Part shown: piece by piece, positions 8,131-18,636 of the stretch
Layout: each line of letters starts with the position of its first letter
Position numbering within the stretch: position 1 is the stretch's first letter
Assembly: GCA_947444195.1 (NCBI GenBank)
Contig: CANEZL010000009.1
Span: 62,001 to 126,000, forward strand
DNA: 64,000 nucleotides
Source of the DNA: Methylobacteriaceae bacterium
Lineage (GTDB): Bacteria > Pseudomonadota > Alphaproteobacteria > Rhizobiales > Beijerinckiaceae
Direction of reading: 5' to 3'
The notes under the pieces: generated by a model
The model's database searches: none
What the model saw: only the letters and a program-made list of their open reading frames with translations
Told to the model about the DNA's origin: nothing
Program-made: the position numbers and the translations under genes

Positions 8131-9417
8131 ATCCGCCTTCGAGAGCCGGGTGTCGCCCCGGCGCAGGGCCGCGCTCACCGGGACGAGGCGCAGGCCCCGG
8201 GCATCGAGATCGCGCGCCCAGGCGGCGATCCGGTCGATGGTCTGGGGCAGGGCGCTCGCCGAGGCGAGGGCGAAGCCCTTGGTCCGGGCCTGCGCCTCGA
8301 GGCGGGCGAGTTCGCGGTCGATGGCATCGGCCCGCGGCACCGCGTCGATCACGAAGCCGGCCCGCGCCGCCGGCACCTTGGCCTTCTGCGCCAGTCCGGC
8401 GGGGAAGGAGCGGGCGGCGGTGCCGTCGTCCACGAAGCCGAGGCCGCGGGTGCCGATCTCGCGCAGCACCGGCTCGAAGACGCCCGCATCGCTCATCAGC
8501 TTGGCGCCCATGAAGTTCACGACGCCGACATAGCCCGTGAAGCGGCTCATGGCCCAGGCGAGGCGGTCGGCGTTCTCGGGACCTTTCAGGGCGGTGAGCA
8601 GGGTCTGGGGCCCGGGATCGCTGTCGGGATAGTCGAAGGGCTCCATCGGGGCCTGGAGCAGGACCTCGTGGCCCGCCGCCCGGGCACGCGCGGCGGAGCG
8701 CTCCACCTCGCCGCCGTAGGGGGCGAAGGCGAGGCTGACCGCGGGGGGCAGCTTGGTGATGGCCGCCGCGGTCGCCCCCTGGCCGATGCCGAGGCCGGTG
8801 ACGAGGATGGCCACCGCCGGGCCGGTGCCGGGCTCCTCCGGCCGGGCGTAGACGTCGAGGGCGCGCAGGCGGCCCTCGCCGAGCTTCGGCAGGGCGCCGT
8901 GCCGGCCCCGGTCGGTCAGGCGCGGATCGGGCGCCGGCGCGAGCTGCACCGTGGCGGAGGGGACGCGAATCACCACCGCCTCGCTCGGGGCCGCGGTGCC
9001 GCTCGGGCGCACGACGGTGACGCCGGAGGCGGTCTCCACCTCGGCGGCGCTGCGCTGCGCGCGGGGCGCCGACGGCTCGGCCTCCGCCGCGGCCACCTGC
9101 GGCTGGGGCGGCGCGGCCGGTGCGGGCGCGGGCTCGCGCAGGGTGATGGCGACGGTGACGCGGGGCTCGCCGCCCTGCGGGTCGCCGAGGATCAGGACGC
9201 CGAGGCCGAGGGCGGCGAGGGTGCCGCCCGCGCCGATGGCGGCCGCGCGCGGGGAGGCCGCCCAGCCGCGCAGGCGGGCGGCGAGCGCCGCGCGGCGGCT
9301 CGGGGGCGGCGCCATCCCGAGGGGGCGCGTGAGGATGTCGTCGGCGCTCTCGCTCAAGGCGGCCTCGGTCCGGGGCCGCGCCGGAATCGCCGCACGGCGA
9401 GACGCACCCCGCGCCAT
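8128..9417 (-). CDS. Divergent polysaccharide deacetylase family protein
   Basis: The 429-aa protein has a cytoplasmic N-terminus, one membrane helix (about residues 58-80), a long Pro/Ala-rich linker (about 90-175) and a C-terminal domain of the divergent polysaccharide deacetylase family. Visible motifs are VAILVTGLGIGQGAT, LQAPMEPFDYPDSDPGPQTLL, VGVVNFMGAKLMSD and GLGFVDDGTAARS. In this family the catalytic NodB motifs are altered and the substrate is unknown. Its place after the EnvC-like and CtpA genes points to cell-envelope work. ATG 9417 is the only reasonable start. The stop is at the edge of a repeat. Confidence 0.85.
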   Translation of the reverse strand: MARGASRRAAIPARPRTEAALSESADDILTRPLGMAPPPSRRAALAARLRGWAASPRAAAIGAGGTLAALGLGVLILGDPQGGEPRVTVAITLREPAPAPAAPPQPQVAAAEAEPSAPRAQRSAAEVETASGVTVVRPSGTAAPSEAVVIRVPSATVQLAPAPDPRLTDRGRHGALPKLGEGRLRALDVYARPEEPGTGPAVAILVTGLGIGQGATAAAITKLPPAVSLAFAPYGGEVERSAARARAAGHEVLLQAPMEPFDYPDSDPGPQTLLTALKGPENADRLAWAMSRFTGYVGVVNFMGAKLMSDAGVFEPVLREIGTRGLGFVDDGTAARSFPAGLAQKAKVPAARAGFVIDAVPRADAIDRELARLEAQARTKGFALASASALPQTIDRIAAWARDLDARGLRLVPVSAALRRGDTRLSKAD

Positions 9418-9464
9418 TGCGTTCCGGCAGGGTTAATTTTTCCTCAACGCCCCCGCGCGGGCCC

Positions 9465-9505
9465 GGAAAAGAGAGACCCCGCCGGGCCTTGCGCCCGGCG
9501 GGGTC
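9465..9505 (-). terminator. Rho-independent terminator after ctpA
   Basis: A GACCCCGCCGGGC/GCCCGGCGGGGTC stem with a 5-nt loop (9475-9505) is followed on the minus strand by a pyrimidine/T-rich tail (TCTCTCTTTTCC, to 9465). It lies 30 bp beyond the ctpA stop and should end the rplU-to-ctpA block. Confidence 0.85.
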
Positions 9506-9534
9506 CTGGATCGCATCGAAGCTGCAGGCCGGTC

Positions 9535-10857
9535 TCAGTTCGGCATGCTGGGCTTCTGGGTATTGGAGGCACCCTTCTGGATGCCGTGCAGGAAGTCGAC
9601 GGCCGCGGTGAGCTGCTTGTCCTTGGCCGGATCCGGCGGGACGTAGGCCGACGAGCCGCCGCGCTCCTCGGTGTCCTTCTGCTTGAGGTGGCCCTTCAGG
9701 CCGGCCTCGCCCTTGGTCTCGTCCTTGCCCTTCAGCTCGTCCGGCACGTCCTGCAGCACCTCGGTGTCGGGCTCGATGCCCTTCGCCTGGATGGAGCGGC
9801 CCGACGGCGTGTAGTAGCGCGCCGTGGTCAGCCGCAGGGCGCCGGAGCCCCCGAGCGGGATGATCGACTGGACCGAGCCCTTGCCGAAGGAGCGCGTGCC
9901 GAGGATCGTCGCGCGCTTGTGATCCTGCAGGGCGCCGGCCACGATCTCGGAAGCCGAGGCGGAGCCGCCGTTCACGAGCACCACGACGGGCTTGCCCTTG
10001 GTGATGTCGCCGGACTTGGCGGAGAAGCGCTGCGTCTCGTCCGGGTTGCGGCCGCGGGTGGAGACGATCTCGCCGCGGTCGAGGAAGGCGTCCGACACCA
10101 TGACCGCCTGATCGAGCAGGCCGCCGGGGTTGTTGCGCAGGTCGATCACGTAGCCCTTGATTTTGTCCTGGCCGATCTCGTTCGTGAGCTTGTCGACGGC
10201 GCTGCGCAGCCCGTCGAAGGTCTGCTCGTTGAACTGCGTCAGGCGCACGTAGCCGATGTCGCCGCCCTCGACGCGGGAGCGCACGGGCTTGATCTTGATC
10301 ACGTCGCGGGTGAGCGTGACCTCGATCGGCTCCTTGGACTCCTTGCGGCTGATCTTCAGCTTCACGTTGGAGTTCACGGGGCCGCGCATCTTGTCGACGG
10401 CCTGGTTCAGCGTCAGGCCCTGGACCTGATCGTCGTCGATCTGCGTGATGACGTCGTTGGCGAGCAGGCCCGCCTTCGAGGCCGGCGTGTCGTCGATGGG
10501 CGTGACCACCTTGATCAGCCCGTCCTCCATCGTGACCTCGATGCCGAGGCCGCCGAACTCGCCGCGGGTGGTGGTCTGCATGTCACGGAACGCCTTGGCG
10601 TCCATGAAGCTCGAATGCGGGTCGAGGGAGGTGAGCATGCCGTTGACGGCGGCCTCGATCATCTTCGACTCGTCGGGCTTCTCGACGTAGTCGGTGCGGA
10701 CCTTCTCGAACACGTCGCCGAACAGGCTGAGCTGGCGATAGGTCTCGGCCGACGCCGCGACGGCGCGCGGGCCCGACAGGAAGTCGGTCTGCGTCGCCAC
10801 CATCGACGTCCCGGCGCCGAGGAACGCGCCGAGCATGATGAGGGAAGTCTTGCGCAT
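9535..10857 (-). CDS. ctpA: S41 family carboxy-terminal processing protease
   Basis: CtpA/Prc proteases cut exported proteins, including murein hydrolases, from the C-terminus in the periplasm. The 440-aa protein has a signal/anchor sequence (residues 1-30) and an N-terminal helical region with LDPHSSFMDAKAFRDM. A PDZ domain begins near GLGIEVTMEDG, and the S41 core carries the nucleophile in GGSASASEIVAGAL (near 298) and the Lys in FGKGSVQ (near 325). I start it at ATG 10857: its ATG shares one base with the upstream TAA (TAATG), so it is coupled to the EnvC-like gene, a likely regulator or client. Confidence 0.94.
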   Translation of the reverse strand: MRKTSLIMLGAFLGAGTSMVATQTDFLSGPRAVAASAETYRQLSLFGDVFEKVRTDYVEKPDESKMIEAAVNGMLTSLDPHSSFMDAKAFRDMQTTTRGEFGGLGIEVTMEDGLIKVVTPIDDTPASKAGLLANDVITQIDDDQVQGLTLNQAVDKMRGPVNSNVKLKISRKESKEPIEVTLTRDVIKIKPVRSRVEGGDIGYVRLTQFNEQTFDGLRSAVDKLTNEIGQDKIKGYVIDLRNNPGGLLDQAVMVSDAFLDRGEIVSTRGRNPDETQRFSAKSGDITKGKPVVVLVNGGSASASEIVAGALQDHKRATILGTRSFGKGSVQSIIPLGGSGALRLTTARYYTPSGRSIQAKGIEPDTEVLQDVPDELKGKDETKGEAGLKGHLKQKDTEERGGSSAYVPPDPAKDKQLTAAVDFLHGIQKGASNTQKPSMPN

Positions 10858-12194
10858 TAGCCGCGAACCTTCTCGCTGGGGCTCCTCGCCCACCAAGGCT
10901 CCGGATCGATGGAGCCCCCGTCCTTCTTGAATTCGACGTACAGGACCGGATCGCCACGGTCGCCATCCGTCGCCGGCGGCGCGGCATTTCCCTCGCCCAT
11001 GCTGCCCACCGGCTCTCCCGCGAGCACGAACTGACCGACCTCGACGCTGATCTGATCCATGCCCGCGAGCAAGAGATAGTAGCCGTCGCCCGCATTGATG
11101 ATCAAGAGACGGCCATAGGAACGGAACGGCCCCGCGAAGGCCACCCAGCCGTCCGCGGGCGAGGACACGACGGCCTTCGGCCGCGTCGAGAACGAGATGC
11201 CGCGCGTCAAACCGCCGTTGCCGTCGGGCTGGTTGTAGGCGCGCACGAGGCGGCCGCTCACCGGGCGCGGCACCTCGCCGCGTATCTGCGCGAAGGGCGT
11301 CTTGGGGGCGAGGCGGGCGGGATCGCGGAAGCCCGCAGCGGCGAAGCGCTCCTGCGTGGCCCGCGCCTCGCGCTCGGCGGCGGCGCGGGTCTCCTCGGCG
11401 GCGCGCCGGGCGGCGCCCACCTCGCTCTCCATCCGGTCGAGGAGGTCCTTCAGGCTGCGCGCCTGGTTGCCGAGCTCGGCCGCGCGCACGCGCTCGGCGG
11501 CGAGGCCGCTCTCCACCTCCGCCTGTCGGGTGCGCCGGGCCGCCACGAGGGCGTTGAGGCGCTGCTGCTCGCGGGCCCAGCCGGTCAGGTCGTTGCGCAG
11601 GCCCTCCCGGTCTGTCGCGATCAGCCCGCGCAGGCGCACGAGCTCGCCGAGATCGCCCGCGAGCGTCGCCACCTCGCCGCGCAGCTCCGGCACCACGGCG
11701 CCGAGCAGCATGGAGGTGCGGATCACCGCGAGCACGTCCTCGGGGTTCACGAGCACGGCCGGCGGCGGGCGCCGCCCCATGCGCTGGAGGGCCGCCAGAA
11801 TCTCGGCGATGACCGTGCGCCGCCCGTCGAGGGACCGCCGGATCGCCGCCTCGCTCTCGCCCAGGGTCTTCAGGCGCTCTTCGAGCCGCGTCAGCCGGTC
11901 CTCGGTGGCCTGGGACTGGCGCCCGGCATCGACGAGCGCGGCGTTCAATTTTGCGCGATCCTGGCCGATCGCGGCGATCTCCGCCTCGGCCTGGGCCCGG
12001 CTGCCGCTGCTCGCGGCCAGGGCCTCCTCGACGCGCTTGAGGTTCTCCGCCCGCCGGTCGCGCTCGGCCTGGGCGCGCTGCAGTTTGTCCGCCTCGGGCA
12101 CGGCGGGCGCGTCCTGCGCCCGGGCCGGCACGGAGGCGAGGGCGACGGCGGCCAGGAGGGCGCGGGCCGCGCGCCTGCGGAGAACCCGCGTCAC
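10857..12194 (-). CDS. EnvC-like murein hydrolase activator (degenerate LytM/M23)
   Basis: The 445-aa protein has a signal peptide (to about residue 26), a long coiled coil (about 30-290, rich in Ala/Glu/Arg/Leu) and a C-terminal LytM domain. The zinc ligands of active M23 peptidases are missing: the usual H-x-H site reads LYVEFKKDG, and the YxxL-H region reads YYLLLAGMDQ. That fits EnvC, which activates amidases at the septum rather than cutting peptidoglycan. The start is GTG 12194. It is coupled to ctpA and follows rlmH by 13 bp. Confidence 0.87.
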   Translation of the reverse strand: MTRVLRRRAARALLAAVALASVPARAQDAPAVPEADKLQRAQAERDRRAENLKRVEEALAASSGSRAQAEAEIAAIGQDRAKLNAALVDAGRQSQATEDRLTRLEERLKTLGESEAAIRRSLDGRRTVIAEILAALQRMGRRPPPAVLVNPEDVLAVIRTSMLLGAVVPELRGEVATLAGDLGELVRLRGLIATDREGLRNDLTGWAREQQRLNALVAARRTRQAEVESGLAAERVRAAELGNQARSLKDLLDRMESEVGAARRAAEETRAAAEREARATQERFAAAGFRDPARLAPKTPFAQIRGEVPRPVSGRLVRAYNQPDGNGGLTRGISFSTRPKAVVSSPADGWVAFAGPFRSYGRLLIINAGDGYYLLLAGMDQISVEVGQFVLAGEPVGSMGEGNAAPPATDGDRGDPVLYVEFKKDGGSIDPEPWWARSPSEKVRG

Positions 12195-12207
12195 CGGTGC
12201 CGTCCCG

Positions 12208-12705
12208 TCACGCGCCCGGCTCGCCGCGGTGGTAGGGATGGCCGGCCAGGATCGTCATGGAGCGGTAGATCTGTTCGAGGACGAGGACGCGGACGAGACC
12301 GTGCGGGAGCGTCGCCGCCCCGAAGGAGAGGATCAGCTCCGCCCGCGTCCGAATTGAGGCATCGTGGCCGTCCGGCCCGCCCACCGCGACGACGAGGGCC
12401 GGGCGCCCCGCATCGCGCCAGGCGCCGATCCGCGCGGCGATCTGCTCGCTCGGGAGGTCGGCGCGGCCGCGCTCGTCGTAGGCCAGCACCACGCCGCCCG
12501 CCGGGCAATGGCCGAGCAGCCCCGCCGCCTCCTCGGCGCAGCGGTCCTCGGCCCGGCGCGCCCGGCTCTCGGCGAGTTCGGCGATGTCGCAGGCGGTGAA
12601 GCCCAGGGAGCGGCCGCTCTGGGCGGCGCGCTCGCGGTAGCGGGCGGCGAGGTCGCGCTCGGGGCCGTTCTTGAGGCGGCCGACCGCGGCGACGACGAGA
12701 CGCAA
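12208..12705 (-). CDS. rlmH: 23S rRNA (pseudouridine1915-N3)-methyltransferase
   Basis: RlmH methylates pseudouridine 1915 of 23S rRNA using SAM. The 165-aa protein has the SPOUT pattern MRLVVAAVGRLK at the start, LAYDERG, VAVGGPDGHD and the C-terminal VLVLEQIYRSMTILAGHPYHR, which forms the knot. The homologous start is a TTG at 12705, with no strong ribosome site. The gene follows rsfS by 12 bp, the usual order. Confidence 0.95.
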   Translation of the reverse strand: MRLVVAAVGRLKNGPERDLAARYRERAAQSGRSLGFTACDIAELAESRARRAEDRCAEEAAGLLGHCPAGGVVLAYDERGRADLPSEQIAARIGAWRDAGRPALVVAVGGPDGHDASIRTRAELILSFGAATLPHGLVRVLVLEQIYRSMTILAGHPYHRGEPGA

Positions 12706-12717
12706 GGAGGGGTGCCG

Positions 12718-13122
12718 TCAGCCGGCCACGGGCTGGCCGGCCGGGCGGTCGGCGCCCCACATCTTCTCGAGGTTGTAGAAGCCGCGCACTTCCGGCCGGA
12801 AGATGTGGACCAGGACGTCGCCCGCGTCGATCAGGACCCAGTCGCAGGCGGGCATGCCCTCCACGCGGGCATTGCCGAAGCCCTTGGCCTTCATCTCCTG
12901 GATGATCTTGTCGGCGATGGAGCCGACATGGCGCTGCGAGCGGCCGGAGGCGATGATCATGGTGTCGGCCAGCGAGGTCTTGCCGGCCAGATCGATGGCG
13001 ATCGTCTCCTCGGCCTTCATCTCGTCGAGGCATCCGAGCGCCAGCGCCCTCAGGTCTCCGGCACGTGCCAGGGCGGTGTCCGGGCCCTGGGCCTCGGGGT
13101 GGGTCGTCTCGGACAGGGTCAC
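12718..13122 (-). CDS. rsfS: Ribosome silencing factor
   Basis: RsfS binds L14 on the large subunit and blocks subunit joining when nutrients are short. The core reads AIDLAGKTSLADTMIIASGRSQRHV, then ADKIIQEMKAKG and DWVLIDAGDVLVHIFRPEVRGFYNLEKMWG. GTG 13122 gives 134 aa. It overlaps the nadD stop by 4 bp (GTGA), which supports the start. The pairing with nadD and rlmH is standard across bacteria. Confidence 0.95.
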   Translation of the reverse strand: MTLSETTHPEAQGPDTALARAGDLRALALGCLDEMKAEETIAIDLAGKTSLADTMIIASGRSQRHVGSIADKIIQEMKAKGFGNARVEGMPACDWVLIDAGDVLVHIFRPEVRGFYNLEKMWGADRPAGQPVAG

Positions 13123-13802
13123 GGTTCCTGATGGGTCGGTGTTCCGCCTGGGCGGGGTGGCTGGAAATTGGAGGGTTCGCGGGCCGATTGCAAGTCGCCG
13201 TCCGCGGATGCCAGACCCGCGCGGATGCCTGTGGAGGAGAGCGGGGAGCGCGGCCCGTGCAGGTAGATCCAGGCCGGGGGGCGGCGCCCGGGCAGGCTCA
13301 GGGCGGCCTCCTCCGGGACCCGCGCGGCGGCGAGGAGGCGCGCGGCGCGGGCGCCCGGCGCGGTGAGGGTGTGGCCCGGCCGGTCGACCACCGCCACCGG
13401 CACCAGCCCCGCGATCTCGCGAAATCCCTGCCAGCGGTGGAAGCTCGCCAGGGAATCGGCGCCCATGATCCAGACGAAGCGCACCCCCGGCCGGTGGGCG
13501 GCGAGGTAGCGGATGGTCTGCCGGGTGTAGCGCGCGCGGATCGCCGCCTCGAAGCCGGTGACCGCGATGCGCGGATGGTCGGCGACGAGGCGGGCCGCCG
13601 CGCAGCGCTCGGCGAGCGGCGCGAGGATGCCGTGGTCCTTCAGGGGATTGCCGGGCGTCACCAGCCACCAGACCCGGTCGAGGCCCAGGCGCCGCAGGGC
13701 GGTCAGGGTGACGTGCCGGTGCCCGAGATGGGCGGGGTTGAACGAGCCGCCGTAGAGGCCGATCCGCATGCCCGGCGCGCAGGGCGGCAGGAGTGCCGGC
13801 AC
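13119..13802 (-). CDS. nadD: Nicotinate-nucleotide adenylyltransferase
   Basis: NadD adenylates nicotinate mononucleotide in NAD synthesis. The nucleotidyltransferase motif is GLYGGSFNPAHLGHRHV (residues 15-31), followed by WIMGADSLASFHRW and, near the C-terminus, SSTGIRAGL. The start is GTG 13802. It keeps an N-terminal PPxAPGM segment that is common in Hyphomicrobiales homologues; a Met 11 residues later (13769) is the alternative. The last 30 residues (from SADGDLQSAREPS) are an unusual hydrophilic tail. Confidence 0.94.
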   Translation of the reverse strand: MPALLPPCAPGMRIGLYGGSFNPAHLGHRHVTLTALRRLGLDRVWWLVTPGNPLKDHGILAPLAERCAAARLVADHPRIAVTGFEAAIRARYTRQTIRYLAAHRPGVRFVWIMGADSLASFHRWQGFREIAGLVPVAVVDRPGHTLTAPGARAARLLAAARVPEEAALSLPGRRPPAWIYLHGPRSPLSSTGIRAGLASADGDLQSAREPSNFQPPRPGGTPTHQEP

Positions 13803-13877
13803 GCGCTCAGTCCCGTCCCGGGCCCGGCCAAGCCGGGACGGATCGCTTCGGGTCGCGCGGCATCGGGGCTGCCCCCG

Positions 13878-15179
13878 TCAGACCGGGCGGGTCTGGCCGT
13901 TGCCGTGCACGCGGTACTTGAAGGTGGTGAGTTGCTCCACGCCCACCGGCCCGCGGGCATGCATGCGTCCGGTGGCAATGCCGATCTCGGCGCCGAAACC
14001 GAACTCGCCGCCATCGGCGAACTGCGTCGAGGCGTTGTGTGTCACGATCGCCGAATCGACCTCGGCGAGGAAGCGGGCGGCCGCCTCGACGTCGTCCGTG
14101 ACGATCGCGTCGGTGTGGTGCGAGCCGTGGGTCTCGATGTGGTCGATGGCGGCATCGAGCCCGTCCACCACGCGGGCGGAGATCACCGCGTCGAGATATT
14201 CCGTCCGCCAGTCGGCCTCGCTCGCGGGCGTGACCCGCGGATCGGCGGCGCGCACGGCCTCGTCGCCGCGCACGGCGCAGCCCGCATCGAGGAGCGCCGT
14301 CACCAGGGGGGCGAGATGGGTCGCGGCGCAGGCCCGGTCGACGAGGAGGGTCTCGGCCGCGCCGCAGATGCCGGTGCGGCGCATCTTGCTGTTGAGGAGC
14401 ACGGTGCGGGCCATGTCGAGATCGGCCGCCCCGTGGACGTAGACGTGGCAGATCCCGTCGAGATGGGCGAAGACCGGCACCCGCGCCTCGCTCTGCACCC
14501 GCTCCACGAGGCCGCGCCCGCCGCGGGGCACGATCACGTCGATGCAGCTGTCGAGGCCGGCGAGCATGGCGCCCACCGCCGCGCGGTCGCGGGTGGGCAC
14601 GATCTGGATGGCGTCGGCGGGCAGGCCGGAGGCGGCCAGCCCCTCGCTCATCGCCCGGGCGATGGCCATGGCGCTGCGGTGGCTGTCCGAGCCCGCCCGC
14701 AGGATCGCGGCGTTGCCCGCCTTGAGGCAGAGGGCGCCGGCATCGGCGGTGACGTTGGGCCGGCTCTCGAAGATCACGCCGATCACGCCCAGCGGCACGG
14801 CGATGCGCTCGATCAGGAGGCCGTTCGGCCGCTCGATCGCCGCGAGCTGCCGCCCGACCGGATCGGACAGGGCGCCGATCTTCTCCACCGCGCCGGCGAT
14901 GCCGTCGAGGCGCGCCGCGTCGAGGGTGAGCCGGTCGATCAGGGCTTGGCTGTGGCCGGCGGCCTTCGCGGCGGCGACGTCGCGGGCGTTCTCGCGCAGG
15001 ATCTCGGGGCCGTGCGCGCGGATGCGCTCGGCGATGGCGCGCAGGGCGATGTCCTTGGTCTGGGCCGAGGCGAGGGCCATCTTGCGCGCGGCGGCGCGGG
15101 CGCGGCGGCCGATCGCAGCCATCTGCGTGCCGAGGTCGTCGGCCTCGGCGAGGTTCGATCGCAGGTTCAGAACAGGCAC
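13878..15179 (-). CDS. proA: Glutamate-5-semialdehyde dehydrogenase
   Basis: ProA reduces gamma-glutamyl phosphate to glutamate semialdehyde in proline synthesis. The sequence shows [41 protein letters not shown] and the catalytic Cys in [17 protein letters not shown] start it at GTG 15179 (VPVLNLRSN) because this N-terminus leads straight into the conserved [13 protein letters not shown], giving 433 aa; the upstream reading is not conserved-looking. It follows proB after 137 bp. Confidence 0.95.
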   Translation of the reverse strand: MPVLNLRSNLAEADDLGTQMAAIGRRARAAARKMALASAQTKDIALRAIAERIRAHGPEILRENARDVAAAKAAGHSQALIDRLTLDAARLDGIAGAVEKIGALSDPVGRQLAAIERPNGLLIERIAVPLGVIGVIFESRPNVTADAGALCLKAGNAAILRAGSDSHRSAMAIARAMSEGLAASGLPADAIQIVPTRDRAAVGAMLAGLDSCIDVIVPRGGRGLVERVQSEARVPVFAHLDGICHVYVHGAADLDMARTVLLNSKMRRTGICGAAETLLVDRACAATHLAPLVTALLDAGCAVRGDEAVRAADPRVTPASEADWRTEYLDAVISARVVDGLDAAIDHIETHGSHHTDAIVTDDVEAAARFLAEVDSAIVTHNASTQFADGGEFGFGAEIGIATGRMHARGPVGVEQLTTFKYRVHGNGQTRPV

Positions 15180-15316
15180 GTGCAGGGCCCCGTCAACGCA
15201 AGGATACCACCGGTATTTGCACATCCCGAACCGGCGAAACAAGCCGGCGCAGGACCGCGCTGCCGTCCGGGCATCGCCCTGTCCGCGAGCCGGCGGCGGT
15301 CTCCCGGGGGGATGTC

Positions 15317-16438
15317 CTACCCCGCGAAGAGCGCGAGGTCGTCGCGGTGGACCATCCACGAGCGGCCGGGATGGGGCAGCAGCGAGCCGATCCGCGCGCT
15401 CGGATGGCCGATGATGAGCGCCGCCTCGCCGCTGTCGTAGGCCACGAGCCCGCGCCCGAGAGGGCGCCCGCCGACACTGCGCACCTCCACCGCGTCGCCG
15501 CGGTTGAAGCTGCCCTCGATGGCGCGCACGCCCACCGGCAGCAGGCTCGCCCCGCCCTGGAGCGCGCGCACCGCGCCGTCGTCGATGACGAGGGCGCCCC
15601 GCGGCTCCAGCGATCCGGCGATCCAGGTCTTGCGCGCGGCGCTCGGCGTCTGGCCCGACAGGAACCACGTGCAGCGCCCGCCCTCCACCACGTGGCGCAG
15701 GGGGTTCTTCGCGCGGCCGTCGGCGATGACCATGTGCGTGCCGCCGCCCACCGCGATCTTGGCGGCCTCGACCTTGGTGCGCATGCCGCCGCGCGACAGC
15801 TCCGAGGCCGGGCCCCCCGCCATCGCCTCGATCTCGGGGGTGATGCGCTCCACCACCGGCAGGTGGCGCGCGTCGGGGTCGCTGTTCGGGGGTGCCGTGT
15901 AGAGCCCGTCGATGTCGGAGAACAGCACCAGCACGTCGGCGCCGATCATCGTGGCGACGCGGGCGGCGAGCCGGTCGTTGTCGCCGTAGCGGATCTCGCT
16001 GGTGGCCACCGTGTCGTTCTCGTTCACCACCGGCACGGCGCGCAGTTCGAGCAGCTTCTGCACGGTGGCCCGGGCGTTGAGGTAGCGGCGCCGCTCCTCG
16101 GTGTCCTGCGGCGTCACCAGGATCTGGCCGGCCACGATGCCGTGGTGGCCGAGCGCCTCGGACCAGTGCCGGGCGAGCGCGATCTGGCCGACGGAGGCCG
16201 CCCCCTGGCTCTCCTCCAGCTTCAGCGCGCCCGGCGCGAGGCCGAGCACGGTGCGCCCGAGGGCGATCGAGCCGGAGGAGACCACGAGCACGTCCACGCC
16301 GCGGGCGTGGAGATCGGCGATGTCCTCGGCGAGCGCGGCGAGCCAGGCGTGCCGCAGCCGGCCCCGGGCCCGGTCCACGAGGAGCGCGGAGCCGACCTTG
16401 ATGACGATGCGGCGGAAATCTTCGAGAGCGGGAATCAT
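15317..16438 (-). CDS. proB: Glutamate 5-kinase with PUA domain
   Basis: ProB phosphorylates glutamate, the first and feedback-regulated step of proline synthesis. The 373-aa protein has the amino-acid kinase domain ([64 protein letters not shown]) and a C-terminal PUA domain (from about residue 280, with [22 protein letters not shown]). The ATG at 16438 overlaps the stop of vapC by 4 bp (ATGA), so proB translation may depend on the toxin cistron. Confidence 0.96.
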   Translation of the reverse strand: MIPALEDFRRIVIKVGSALLVDRARGRLRHAWLAALAEDIADLHARGVDVLVVSSGSIALGRTVLGLAPGALKLEESQGAASVGQIALARHWSEALGHHGIVAGQILVTPQDTEERRRYLNARATVQKLLELRAVPVVNENDTVATSEIRYGDNDRLAARVATMIGADVLVLFSDIDGLYTAPPNSDPDARHLPVVERITPEIEAMAGGPASELSRGGMRTKVEAAKIAVGGGTHMVIADGRAKNPLRHVVEGGRCTWFLSGQTPSAARKTWIAGSLEPRGALVIDDGAVRALQGGASLLPVGVRAIEGSFNRGDAVEVRSVGGRPLGRGLVAYDSGEAALIIGHPSARIGSLLPHPGRSWMVHRDDLALFAG

Positions 16439-16836
16439 GGAACGGGCGTGTAGGCGGGCACGATGTCCGTGTGGACGAAGTCGTCGCCCTTGAACAGGAG
16501 GGGCAGACGCATGACGGCCGCGACGGCGTAGGAGAGGCAGTCGCCGAAATTCAGCTTGGCCCGGTGACGGCCGCGCCCGTAGCGCGCGAAGGCCTCGGCG
16601 GCCGCGGCGTACATGGCGGCGTCGAAGGGGATGATCGCGATCCCGCGCTCGACGACGAGGCTCTGAAGCAGATCCGCCGCGCCGCTGGACATGCGTCCTT
16701 CGAGCACCATTCGCGTCTCGACGAGCGTCGGGGCTCCGACTACGCAATCTTCGAGAATCAGGATCTTCTCCAGAGCTGGCGCGTCCGCCTCGCGCAGGAT
16801 CACGGCCACGATGGCCGACGAGTCGAGGACGATCAC
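16435..16836 (-). CDS. vapC: VapC-type PIN-domain toxin ribonuclease
   Basis: The 133-aa PIN-domain protein resembles the Rv0624-type VapC toxins, Mg-dependent RNases that cut tRNA or rRNA. The acidic residues expected in the active site are D5 (VLDSSAIV), E40 (PTLVETR), D99 ([10 protein letters not shown]) and D118/D119 (FKGDDF), so it looks intact. It starts 13 bp after vapB and overlaps the proB start. TA pairs are usually autoregulated by the VapB-VapC complex, but here the downstream readthrough would include proBA. Confidence 0.9.
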   Translation of the reverse strand: MIVLDSSAIVAVILREADAPALEKILILEDCVVGAPTLVETRMVLEGRMSSGAADLLQSLVVERGIAIIPFDAAMYAAAAEAFARYGRGRHRAKLNFGDCLSYAVAAVMRLPLLFKGDDFVHTDIVPAYTPVP

Positions 16837-16849
16837 CGGAGCAGCTCGG

Positions 16850-17161
16850 TCAGATCGGGAGCCCGAACGCGTCGTACAGATCGCTGTGGTCGGACGTCGC
16901 CCCCGGTTTGACCAGCGGTCGGGCCCGATCGATCAGCGCCTGCAACCGCGCGAGCTTCGCACGCTGATCCGGCGTCATCTCCTCAAGGGTCGGGATCCGG
17001 AGCGGGGCCCGGACATCGTCGCTCGGTCGATGTGCGGAGGTCCCGAGCGCGGCGCGCAGGGAATCGACGACGGCCCGTTCCACCGACACGCCGCGGCGCT
17101 CGGCGAGCTCCTGGGCGAGCGCCGCGGCTTCACGATCCTCCACGATCAGAGCCTCGCTCAT
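16850..17161 (-). CDS. vapB: VapB-type antitoxin
   Basis: This 103-aa protein is the partner of the adjacent PIN toxin. It has a short N-terminal DNA-binding part (MSEALIVEDREAAALAQELAERRGVSVERAVVDSLRAAL), typical of Rv0623-like VapB antitoxins, and an acidic/hydrophobic C-terminus (TSDHSDLYDAFGLPI) that would wrap the toxin active site. I use ATG 17161; a start 23 codons upstream would add residues unlike the family. The gene lies 79 bp after obgE. Confidence 0.87.
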   Translation of the reverse strand: MSEALIVEDREAAALAQELAERRGVSVERAVVDSLRAALGTSAHRPSDDVRAPLRIPTLEEMTPDQRAKLARLQALIDRARPLVKPGATSDHSDLYDAFGLPI

Positions 17162-17240
17162 GCGATCCACCCCGCGAAAACCGGACGGCAGCTGCGTGCC
17201 GACGATGTGGGATCCCGGCGGTTTCGGCAACCGCGCGTCA

Positions 17241-18464
<1,224 letters not shown>

Positions 18465-18470
18465 TCATCT

Positions 18471-18510
18471 TTTCCCGAAAGCCGGCAACCACCTTTCGGG
18501 ACGATGCTCT
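18471..18510 (+). repeat. Family-D repeat
   Basis: This 40-bp element carries CCGAAAGCCGGCAACCACCT and ends GGGACGATGCTCT. A near copy lies at 54231-54270. It resembles the right half of family C (CGATGCTCT versus CGTGCTCT) and may share an origin. Confidence 0.75.
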
Positions 18511-18612
18511 GGAGCCGTGCCCGATCGCGTCGCGATCGGGCACGGCTCTGACCCTTTGTTTCAACGCGCGCTCTTACGCCGAACCGGCGTCCGCTCCGGC
18601 GGAGAGCGCTCC
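18511..18612 (+). repeat. Family-A repeat, full copy with 17-bp perfect hairpin
   Basis: The left half is a perfect hairpin: GAGCCGTGCCCGATCGC (18512-18528) pairs with 18532-18548 around a 3-nt loop. The right half reads GCGCGCTCTTACGCCGAACC, then GGCGTCC and GGCGGAGAGCGCTCC. Full copies recur at 45545-45641 and 61024-61126, with partial copies at 35111-35176, 41111-41149 and 46513-46541. Confidence 0.85.
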
Positions 18613-18636
18613 GGTCCAGGGCTCGGCCCCGGTCCG

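Noticed and set aside
7546..10860. A 1104-codon open frame on the plus strand
   Set aside because: It is antisense to the deacetylase and ctpA genes, is His/Arg/Gly/Ala-rich with no conserved motif, and is the usual mirror frame of high-GC coding DNA.
12208..12705. A possible damaged rlmH because of its TTG start
   Set aside because: The start lies exactly where homologues begin (MRLVVAAVGRLK) and the rest is intact, so TTG is accepted as a real start.
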